Source: PALSA-1196 sp036833805 (GTDB lineage: Bacteria; Pseudomonadota; Gammaproteobacteria; Steroidobacterales; Steroidobacteraceae). From it: a DNA stretch of 61,382 bases. How positions within the stretch are numbered: position 1 is the stretch's first letter; each line of letters begins with the position of its first letter. Below the pieces are notes generated by a model. That model ran no database searches. It was not told the DNA's origin and worked only from the letters and a program-made list of their open reading frames with translations. The stretch lies in NCBI GenBank assembly GCA_036833805.1, contig DAITPA010000004.1:1-61382 (forward strand). Reading direction: 5' to 3'. Of this stretch, positions 44,854-52,174 are shown one piece after another. The translations under genes were made by a program, and so were the position numbers.

Positions 44854-47401
44854 TTATTGCAGCGTACGGGCGACCTCGACGCGTGTGAAGCACTCGATCT
44901 GATCGTTGACACGCACGTCCTGATAGTTTTTGACGCCAATGCCGCACTCGGTGCCCGCGCGCACTTCACTGACGTCATCCTTAAAGCGGCGCAACGACTC
45001 GAGCGCGCCTTCAAAGATGACGACGTTATCGCGCAGCACGCGGATCGGATTATTGCGCCGCACGGTGCCTTCGGTGATGAGGCAGCCGGCAACCACGCCG
45101 AACTTGCTCGAACGAAACACGTCGCGCACCTGCGCTATGCCCACGATCTGTTCCTTGATTTCCGGCTGCAGCATGCCGGTCATCATCTGCTTCACGTCAT
45201 CGATGGCCTCATAGATGATGCTGTAGTAGCGCAGTTCCACGCCGGTCTCCTTCAGCGTCTCGCGCGCGCCAGCGTCGGCGCGCACGTTGAAGCCGATGAT
45301 GCGTGCCTTGGAGGCGGAGGCGAGCTGCACATCCGATACCGTGATGCCGCCGACGCCGCTTGCGATGACCTTCACCTGGATCTCATCGATCGACAGATTG
45401 GTGAGCGCATCGCGCAGCGCCTCAGCGCTGCCCTGCACGTCGGCTTTCAGCACGATCTCAATGCTACCCGCCTTGTCGCCGTCGATCTGTGAGAACACGT
45501 CATCGCTGCGGGTCGTCTGGCGCGCAAGCTTCACATCGCGGAATTTGCTCTGCCGATAGACCGCGACCTCGCGCGCCTTTCTCTCGTTCTCCACAACCAA
45601 AAGATCATCGCCGGCGTTCGGCGCACCGGAGAGGCCGAGCACCACGACCGGCATCGAAGGTAGCGCCGCGTGCAGCGGCTGGCCGTTCTCGTCAAACATG
45701 GCGCGCACCCGGCCCTGCTCCGAGCCTGCGAGAATGACGTCGCCCATGTGCAGCGTGCCGCGCTTGACGAGCACGGTAACAACCGCGCCACGTCCCTTTT
45801 CCATGCTCGCTTCGATCACGACGCCCGAGGCAAGACCGTCGCGCGGCGCGTGCAGCTCAAGGACCTCGGCCTGCAGCAAGATCGCTTCGAGCAACTGATC
45901 GATGCCCTCGCCGGTACGCGCCGAGACCTTCACGAAAATGTTCTGGCCGCCCCAGTCCTCGGGAATGACATCGTACTTGGCAAGCTCGGTGCGTACGCGG
46001 TCCGGGTCCGCATCGCTTTTGTCGATCTTGTTGACGGCAACGACGATCGGCACGCCCGCCGCGCGCGCGTGCTGAATGGCTTCAATGGTCTGCGGCATGA
46101 CGCCGTCATCGGCCGCCACAACGAGCACGACCACGTCGGTCGCCCGCGCGCCGCGCGCGCGCATGGCAGTGAACGCCGCATGCCCTGGGGTGTCGAGAAA
46201 AGTGATGACGCCCTTCGGCGTCTCAACATGATAGGCACCGATATGCTGGGTAATGCCGCCCGCCTCGCCGGCGGCGACTTTCGTGGTGCGAATATGGTCG
46301 AGAAGGGACGTCTTGCCGTGGTCCACATGACCCATGACGGTAACGACCGGCGCGCGCGGCTCCTCGTTGCTGGTCTCGCTCGGCACGCCCTGCAATTCAT
46401 GTTCAATCTGGTCTCCAGCAGGACTTTGGCGGTGTGGCCCATCTCCTCCACGACAAGTACGGCGGTCTCCGGCTCGATCGGCTGATTAATGGTCGCCATG
46501 ACGCCTAAGTTCATCAGAACTTTGATGACCTCGGTCGCCTTGACCGCCATCTTCTGCGCAAGCTCTGCGACCGTAATCGTCGCGCCGATCCCAACCTCGC
46601 GCCGCACCGGCGCGGTCGGCATCTCAAAGCCATGCGGCGCATCGGAGCCGACGCCCACGGTGCGCGTCCGCGCGTGGTCGAGGCGGTGGTCGCCGCGGAG
46701 GAAGTGNNNNNNNNNNTCTTCTTGTAGCGGGAGCTCACGTCGCCCGCGACATGCAGCTCCTGGCGCCCGTAGCGAGTCTGTTTGTCGTCCACTTCCTCCG
46801 CGGCGACCACCGCCTCGACCACGCGCGGACGCGCAGGCTCTGGCGCGCGGCGCTGCTCGCGCTCGCGACGGTCGGCCTCTTCGCGGGTGCGTACTTCAGT
46901 CAAGCGGCGCGCCTCATCCTGGGATTTTCTGCGCGTCAGCTCTTCTTCAGCGCGGCGCCGATTCTCCATATCGAGGCGTTCGCGTTCGCGCCGCTCGATC
47001 TCGAGACGATCGTTTTCACGGCGTTCGGCTTCGAGCGCCTCGCGGCGCTTCACATCGATCTCTTCCTGCTGGGTGCGCGCCTGCTCCTCAAGCACATCGC
47101 GCTTGACATAGGTGCGCTTGCGGCGCACCTCGACGTTGACGGTGCGGGCGCGGCCCTGCACGCTCGCAAGCTTAAGTTCGCTCTGCGTTTTTCGCTTCAA
47201 AGTGATCTTGCGTGGCGCCCCGCCGTCTTCATCACTACCGTGACTGCGGCGCAAGTGGGTGAGCAGCTCGAGTTTCGCATCGTCACTGATGCGATCGTCC
47301 GGACCACCGACCTTGATGCCCGCCTGATCGAGCTGCACCAGCAGCCGATCCACGGGCACTTTTAGAACTTCCGCAAATTGCGAGACTGTTACTTCGGCCA
47401 T
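44854..47401 (-). CDS. infB: translation initiation factor IF-2, broken by a gap and frameshift
   Basis: IF-2 brings initiator tRNA to the 30S subunit. Three pieces in different frames: residues from ATG 47401 (AEVTVSQFAEVLKVPVDRLL, then a long charged helix) to SRYKK at the N gap; a middle piece after the gap (HGFEMPTAPVRREVGIGATI, LAQKMAVKATEVIKVLMNLG, VVEEMGHTAKVLLE); and from about 46414 the GTPase and domains II-IV (VTVMGHVDHGKTSLLDHIRT, DTPGHAAFTAMRARG, NKIDKSD, through QIECFTRVEVARTLQ). One missing A near 46412-46418 joins the last two as VLLEDQIEHELQG. IF-2 is essential, so these breaks are almost surely assembly errors. Between nusA and rbfA as usual. Confidence 0.93.
46661..46835. 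repeat. 46-bp perfect inverted repeat at the assembly gap
   Basis: 46661-46706 is the exact reverse complement of 46790-46835. The left arm ends at the first N; the right arm lies in infB and codes for RPRVVEAVVAAEE on the minus strand. The left arm therefore puts an antisense copy into infB where the coding sequence should continue. The match stops at once outside the 46 bases. This looks like a fold-back at a contig end, not a natural element. Confidence 0.9.
46707..46716. other. assembly gap (ten Ns) inside infB
   Basis: Ten undetermined bases. Ten is a conventional placeholder, so the true length is unknown. The gap falls in the variable linker of IF-2 after SRYKK and before the HGFEMPTAP segment, where family proteins usually have a further stretch of Gly/Arg-rich linker. 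Confidence 0.98.
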
Positions 47402-47423
47402 GAACTGAAATCCTCGGCCCCCA

Positions 47424-48920
47424 TCAATGGCTCGCTTCGAACCAGGGCGCGCGTGCTGTCATGATGAGCTTGCCGGCCTCTTCGGCCGCCAGCCCCTCGA
47501 TATCCGCCAGGTCATCGACCGACTGGTCCGCGAGATCCTCGCGCGTGCGTACCCCGCGCCGCGCCAGGGCAAGCGCCAGATCCGGGCTCATTCCTTCGAG
47601 CAACAAGAGGTCATCCGCCGGCATCGACTGGTCGAGGCTCTCCTCGCTCGCAATCGCCTGGGTCAAAAGAACGTCGCGCGCGCGGTTGCGCAGCTCCTTC
47701 ACGATGTTGGCGTCAAACTCCTGGATCGAAATGAGCTCCGCCTGTGGCACGTAGGCGACCTCTTCGATCGTTGAAAATCCCTCCTGCGCCAATATCGTCG
47801 CCACATCCTCATCGACGTCGAGCTGTTTCATAAAGAGCTCCACGAGCCCGCGTGCCTCGGTCTCGCTCTTCGCCTCGGCGTCCGACTCAGTCATGATGTT
47901 GAGGTCCCAGCCGCTCAACTGGCTTGCCAGACGAATGTTCTGTCCGCCGCGCCCGATCGCCTGCGAGAGCTTCTCCTCGGCGACGGCGATATCCATGCTG
48001 TGCGACTCCTCATCGACGACGATTGAGAGCACCTCGGCGGGCGACATCGCATTGATGACGAACTGCGCGGCATTGGCGTCGTGCGGAATGATGTCGACGC
48101 GCTCGCCGGCGATTTCATTCGATACCGCCTGCACACGCGAGCCGCGCATGCCTACGCAGGCACCGACGGGATCGATGCGCGGATCATTGCTCTTCACGGC
48201 GATTTTGGCGCGCACGCCCGGATCGCGCGCGGCGCCGAGGATCTGAATCAGGCCCTGGCCCACCTCCGGAACTTCGAGCTTGAAGAGCTCAACGAGAAAT
48301 TCAGGGGCGGTACGCGTGAGAAACAGCTGCGGCCCGCGTGGCTCGGAGCGCACGTCCTTCAAGAACGCCTTGACGCGATCCTGCGGCTTTGCCTGCTCGC
48401 GTGGAATCATATCGGTGCGCGGTACGAAGCCTTCAGCATTACTGCCGAGGTCCACATAGATGCCGTTGCGATCGACGCGTTTGACGACCCCGCTCACCAA
48501 TTGCCCGATGCGGTCCTTGTACTGCTCGACGACCTGGGCGCGTTCGGCTTCGCGTACCTTCTGCACGATGACTTGCTTCGCCTGCTGTGCGGCAATACGC
48601 CCGAACGCGACCGACTCCATCGGCTGCTCGACGAAGCCGCCCGGCACAACTGTTGGGTCGATATCAAGGCCGTCTTCAAGCCTGAGCTCGTGCTCCGGCA
48701 CTTCCAGCTCCGTTGAATCGTCAGCAAACACTTTCCAGCGGCGAAAAGTTTCGTAGTCGCCGGTCTTGCGGTCGATCGCCACGCGCGCATCGAGCTCCTC
48801 GCCGTACTTCTTGCGCGTAGCCGAAGCGAGCGCCGCTTCGAGCGCTTCAAATATGATCTCTTTATCGACGCCCTTCTCGTTCGAGACGGCGTCGACGACC
48901 ATCAGAATTTCCTTGTTCAC
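47424..48920 (-). CDS. nusA: transcription termination/antitermination protein NusA
   Basis: A 498-residue RNA polymerase-binding factor. GGAGGT lies seven bases before GTG 48920, and starting there gives MNKEILMVVDAVSNEKGVDK, the usual start; ATG 48926 is only one base from GGAGGT and is unlikely. Domains: N-terminal polymerase-binding (EIIFEALEAALASATRKKYG), S1 (GQLVSGVVKRVDRNGIYVDL), two KH domains (DPVGACVGMRGSRVQAVSNE; AIGRGGQNIRLASQLSGWDL), and two acidic C-terminal repeats (ILAQEGFSTIEEVAYVP; LALARRGVRTREDLADQ). rimP-nusA-infB is the normal order; NusA controls its own operon in E. coli. Confidence 0.97.
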   Translation of the reverse strand: MNKEILMVVDAVSNEKGVDKEIIFEALEAALASATRKKYGEELDARVAIDRKTGDYETFRRWKVFADDSTELEVPEHELRLEDGLDIDPTVVPGGFVEQPMESVAFGRIAAQQAKQVIVQKVREAERAQVVEQYKDRIGQLVSGVVKRVDRNGIYVDLGSNAEGFVPRTDMIPREQAKPQDRVKAFLKDVRSEPRGPQLFLTRTAPEFLVELFKLEVPEVGQGLIQILGAARDPGVRAKIAVKSNDPRIDPVGACVGMRGSRVQAVSNEIAGERVDIIPHDANAAQFVINAMSPAEVLSIVVDEESHSMDIAVAEEKLSQAIGRGGQNIRLASQLSGWDLNIMTESDAEAKSETEARGLVELFMKQLDVDEDVATILAQEGFSTIEEVAYVPQAELISIQEFDANIVKELRNRARDVLLTQAIASEESLDQSMPADDLLLLEGMSPDLALALARRGVRTREDLADQSVDDLADIEGLAAEEAGKLIMTARAPWFEASH

Positions 48921-48943
48921 AACCATTACCTCCACCGCAAGCG

Positions 48944-49393
48944 TCAAGCCGACGGGGCAAGCTTTGCCTTGCCGATTTCGCTTAACTGCACGCTGACCGT
49001 CTGGTCATCGACTTCCAGCGCGATACCTTCATCCTGCACCGCCGCGAGCCGCCCCGTATATCGGCGACGACCGCCCTCGCGCGGTAGCTTCAATTCAATC
49101 CACACGCGCGCGCCGACAAACCGCTCGAAGTGCGCGCGCGTCCGCAACACCCGATCGAAGCCCGGCGAGGACACTTCGAGCGTGTAGGCCGTCGGAATCG
49201 GGTCCTCGACATCAAGCAGCGCCGACACCTCACGACTTACCCGCTCGCAGTCCTCAACCCGAACACCATCGGCGCGATCGACGTAAATGCGCACGAGCCC
49301 CGGGCTGTACTCGAGATCTACTAACTCACAGCCAAGCGCCCCCACCAGAGGCGCAATGAGGGCAATGAGCCGCTCGCGCAAGATCTCGCTCAT
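48944..49393 (-). CDS. rimP: ribosome maturation factor RimP
   Basis: A 149-residue 30S assembly factor. ATG 49393 gives MSEILRERLIALIAPLVGAL; family motifs GCELVDLEYSPGLVRIYVDR, VEDCERVSREVSALLDVEDP, YTLEVSSPGFDRVLRTRAHF and GRLAAVQDEGIALEV follow. It is the first gene of the rimP-nusA-infB-rbfA-truB-rpsO-pnp operon. A GGAG lies eleven bases before the start, just after a small hairpin (GGCTT, three-base loop, AAGCC) that may modulate access. Confidence 0.95.
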   Translation of the reverse strand: MSEILRERLIALIAPLVGALGCELVDLEYSPGLVRIYVDRADGVRVEDCERVSREVSALLDVEDPIPTAYTLEVSSPGFDRVLRTRAHFERFVGARVWIELKLPREGGRRRYTGRLAAVQDEGIALEVDDQTVSVQLSEIGKAKLAPSA

Positions 49394-49704
49394 CCCCGCC
49401 GTCTCCGGCTTGAAAAGCCCCGCACAAAAAATAAAAGCCCCACGGGGGGCTTTCCGAACGATCACTTGGAGGCGCCCAGCCCGACACACGCGCGCATCGC
49501 GTGGCTGCCCGAGCATCCCCGCCCGTCCCCCAATAGAAGGGACCTCTCCAATTCCCCCGCTAGGGGGCCGCCTATTGTAACTAAACCCCGCGGTCAGCGA
49601 AACCGGAACTATCACAAGCGCCGCCCCAGGCTACGGCTGAGGCGCACAAATCGCCCGGTGCTGGTACAGTCAGCCGTCCGGCACCCGAATAACAGAGGCG
49701 ATCC
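49394..49704. promoter_or_regulatory. leader of the rimP-nusA-infB operon
   Basis: This 311-base gap lies between rimP and a divergent methyltransferase gene. On the minus strand it shows a TACAAT (49574-49579) that could be a -10, a stem GTCCC/GGGAC near 49516-49536, an intrinsic terminator (49426-49453) and a small hairpin before the rimP ribosome site. No tRNA is seen here, although in E. coli the metY tRNA leads this operon. A leader of about 170 bases is inferred from the -10. Confidence 0.45.
49426..49453 (-). terminator. intrinsic terminator / possible attenuator ahead of rimP
   Basis: On the minus strand, AAAGCCCC and GGGGCTTT form an eight-pair stem with loop CCGT, followed at once by TATTTTTT. 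It is 33 bases before rimP and no minus-strand gene precedes it in the window, so it lies in the operon leader. A second GGGGCTTTT follows ten bases later (49413-49421) and can compete for the same 5' arm, which would leave the U-run in a loop. This is the layout of an attenuator with terminator and antiterminator forms. Confidence 0.7.
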
Positions 49705-50295
49705 GTGTTGCAAAGCGCCCATCCGCGCCGCGAACAGCTGCTGCTCTTCGCCCGCAATTTCCTGAAGCACCCGCGCATGCTGGGTTCGCTCATTCCGAGC
49801 TCGCGTTTCCTGATCGAGGAAGTCCTGCAGGCGGTCGACTGGGCAAACGCCCGCGTGATCGTCGAGTACGGCCCAGGGGTGGGTACCTTTACCGCCGAGG
49901 TGCTGCGCCGCATGCGTCCGGATGCAAGCTTGATCGCGATTGAGACCAATACCGACTTCGTGCGGTTCCTTAAACACTCGATCACTGACCCGCGTCTGCA
50001 GGTCGTACATGAGTCAGCCGTGCGCACGGACAAGGTGCTGCGCGAATTAGGCCATCTCAAAGCCGATTACGTCATCTCCGGCGTGCCGCTTGGAACGATG
50101 CCGCCTGAGCTGCGCCGCGGCATCCTCAATACCACGCACGCAGTGCTCGATCCGCGCGGCAGGTTTCTGGTTTATCAGTTCACGACGCGCGTGCTGCCCG
50201 ACCTGCAGCGCATCTTCAGGCTCGTGGAGCGCCGCTTTGAGCCGTTCAATATTCTGCCGGCACAAGTCTTCTTCTGTCAGCCGCGCTCCGCGTAA
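49705..50295 (+). CDS. SAM-dependent methyltransferase, phospholipid/rRNA-adenine type
   Basis: A 196-residue class I methyltransferase. FARNFLKHPRMLGSLIPSSR is followed by the SAM motif RVIVEYGPGVGTFTAEVLRR, LIAIETNTDFVRFLK, ADYVISGVPLGTMPPELRR and a C-terminal ERRFEPFNILPAQVFFCQP. This pattern matches the group that includes phosphatidylethanolamine N-methyltransferases and KsgA-like proteins, and the IPSSRFL start favours a phospholipid-methylating branch, although this is inference. The start has GAGGCGATC upstream. It diverges from rimP and converges with a broken O-methyltransferase. Confidence 0.8.
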   Translation: MLQSAHPRREQLLLFARNFLKHPRMLGSLIPSSRFLIEEVLQAVDWANARVIVEYGPGVGTFTAEVLRRMRPDASLIAIETNTDFVRFLKHSITDPRLQVVHESAVRTDKVLRELGHLKADYVISGVPLGTMPPELRRGILNTTHAVLDPRGRFLVYQFTTRVLPDLQRIFRLVERRFEPFNILPAQVFFCQPRSA

Positions 50296-50340
50296 ACATC
50301 GTTGACGGCATGGCGTGCGCGTTCCGCCGCGCGTCGGCCT

Positions 50341-50954
50341 CGTAAACCGCGAGAGCTGAATGCCGCTGCCGATTGGCACGGTGATCGATTCAATCCCGAG
50401 CTTGAGCTTCACGGCAGAGACGTAGTGCGCCGTGCCGGCGCGCGCGGACTCGGGTGCCGGGATGTTGTCGGCGACGAGCAGCGCGCCCGTGCGCAGGTGC
50501 CGGTAAGTCCGCTCAAGACAGGGGACGTACCGGTCCGTACACAGGTCGATCAGCACAAAATCGAGCGGCTCAACAAGTGCGGCAATACTTTCAAGCGCGT
50601 CGCCAATCTTGAACTCGACGTAGTCCGCAAGCCCGGCTTCACTCACGCGCTGGCGCGCGAAATCGGCCTTATCGGCAGCCCATTCGAGAGTCACCACCTT
50701 GCCGCCGGTTGCGCGCCGCCTCCGCGAGCCACACCGTCGAGTACCCATAGGAAGTGCCGACTTCCAGAATGCACTGACTGTTCGCGGCTTTGATCAGAAT
50801 GTTGAGGCACTGCCCGCTCTCGGGCCCGCTCGGCAGCAGAAATTCATTCACACGGCGTATTAAATTCCGCCTCGCCAAGCTGCTCGGCAAGCGCTCGCTC
50901 CGGTGCGATGCGCGCGTCATATTCGCGCAGCACCCGCGTAACTAAAGCATCCAC
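50341..50954 (-). pseudogene. class I O-methyltransferase with two frameshifts
   Basis: Three frames together make one COG4122-type O-methyltransferase. From GTG 50954: MDALVTRVLREYDARIAPER to GEAEFN; a shift at 50857-50864 leads to RRVNEFLLPSGPESGQCLNI and CILEVGTSYGYSTVWLAEAA; a second at 50709-50717 (a GC pair lost from a GCGCGC run) leads to ATGGKVVTLEWAADKADFAR, FVLIDLCTDRYVPCLE and ITVPIGSGIQLSRF. The SAM site and the Asp of FVLID are intact. The 3' end is unclear, as similarity stops near 50345. Natural decay or sequence error cannot be told apart here. Confidence 0.75.
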
Positions 50955-50966
50955 GACAACGTCTGC

Positions 50967-51566
50967 CTATTTGTCGGCTGGCTGTTCATTTTTATGCTCG
51001 TGCTCATGGTGATGACCATAATCGTGATCCTGGTCGTGGTCTTCGTGATCGCCCCCATGCTCCTCAGTCTCTGCGGACTCGGCAAAAACGCGGTACTCGC
51101 CCGGGGTCATATGCGGCAATTGATGCACGAAGGAGACGATGTTCCAAATCTCTTCATCATCGTGGGTCTTTCCCCACGCCGGCATGCCCGTCATCTTGAC
51201 CCCATGTTTGATGGTCCAAAACGCGATCCGAGGATCGATGACCTGCTGCGAAAGATTAGGCGGCGGCGGCGTGAGGCCTGCGCGAATCTCGCTCACGGTG
51301 ATCCCCGGCGCAAGATGACAGTCCACACACATGGCGCTGTAGTGCTCCGCACCCTCGCGCACTCTTTGCGGGTCATCGAGTGGCGGCACCCGGATACTCT
51401 GTGCGCGGCGCAGGACCGAATGCTCGCGCACCATATTGAGGAACGCGCGCACCGGAGCCAGATGCGGCCGATCCGCGCCGACGTCATAGGCGCCGGAGAA
51501 TGCGAATAGAACCAGCAGCAGTGCCAATCCGACGAGCGTTGCCAGGGCGACGGTCAGCTTTTCCAA
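50967..51566 (-). CDS. cytochrome c with His-rich tail
   Basis: A 199-residue membrane-anchored cytochrome c. The N-terminal helix is LATLVGLALLLVLFAFSGAY; the heme site is CVDCH (YSAMCVDCHLAPGI) and the sixth ligand probably Met in KHGVKMTGMPAWGKTH. The last ~32 residues hold nine His among Asp and Glu (DHDYGHHHEHEH), a likely metal-binding tail. The start is TTG 51566 with GGAG 6-8 bases upstream. It begins 12 bases after the copB remnant, so it was probably the last gene of a copper-resistance operon and may handle electron flow or copper there. Confidence 0.88.
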   Translation of the reverse strand: MEKLTVALATLVGLALLLVLFAFSGAYDVGADRPHLAPVRAFLNMVREHSVLRRAQSIRVPPLDDPQRVREGAEHYSAMCVDCHLAPGITVSEIRAGLTPPPPNLSQQVIDPRIAFWTIKHGVKMTGMPAWGKTHDDEEIWNIVSFVHQLPHMTPGEYRVFAESAETEEHGGDHEDHDQDHDYGHHHEHEHKNEQPADK

Positions 51567-51578
51567 AGATCGCGCTCC

Positions 51579-51763
51579 CTACAGCCAAAGACGCACGCCG
51601 ACCACGATGCGATCCTCGTCAGCATCAGCTCCGCCGGCGTTAACAAAATCTCCGCTGGCGCCGCGGTGCGCGAGGCGCCGCCCGCATAGACGGTAGCTTC
51701 CACATCAACGCCCAGCGGGGCAAGCCCGCGGACTCCGAGCGCCGCGCAGCCGCGCGCCGGATC
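51579..51763 (-). pseudogene. remnant of copper-resistance outer-membrane protein CopB
   Basis: Two short frames belong to CopB/PcoB: a middle piece from 51763, DPARGCAALGVRGLAPLGVD followed by VEATVYAGGASRTAA, and, in another frame from about 51656, the C-terminal end SGDFVNAGGADADEDRIVVG and VRLWL with stop 51579-51581. CopB normally ends in a strand like GVRxWF after an acidic loop. Some 250 residues before and between these pieces are missing. It lies directly downstream of the copA remnant, the normal copA-copB order, and upstream of the cytochrome c. Confidence 0.65.
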
Positions 51764-52041
51764 GAGGTGCGCACCGGCAAGCGATTCGTCACTCGCAAAG
51801 TAATGAGATCGCCTTGTCGCCAACGTGGAAGCGGCACGGGAAGCTGGCCACTGACGACCGTAGCAAGCCGTGGCCGGCCCGTGAAATTGACAACCAGGCT
51901 ACGAATTTCAAGATCGAAGTGCGTGCCGGAGAGCTCTCGCCGCCCGCTGGAACCCCACGCGTAGCGCGCGGCGCAGACGATTCCGAACGCGCTACCGGTC
52001 CCCTGCACGCACAGACGGCGCGAAACCCGGCTAGTAGCCAT
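51757..52041 (-). pseudogene. remnant of copper-resistance multicopper oxidase CopA
   Basis: From ATG 52041 there is a Tat-type signal (SRRLCVQGTGSAFGIVCAA) and the start of the CopA oxidase: LSGTHFDLEIRSLVVNFTGR, PRLATVVSGQLPVPLPRWRQ, GDLITLRVTNRLPVRTSI. The next residues in the family are HWHG, the first copper ligands, but here the homology ends at TSI (51760) and CopB sequence starts within a few bases in another frame. All copper ligands are lost. The frame runs on to 51640 with no family likeness. Confidence 0.75.
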
Positions 52042-52174
52042 CAGCCGATTGGGGTCTGGAAGACACTCACTTGAGCCCATTGTCGCGCAGTTTGGCCCTA
52101 GACAAGCAATCCAAACAGCGCGGCGGCGGCGGCGACCGCTACAATCGCCCGCGGCAAACTTCACGCACGGCGCG

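Noticed and set aside
49456..49620. Possible tRNA ahead of rimP, as metY in E. coli
   Set aside because: No T-loop GGTTCRA pattern or CCA end could be found on either strand.
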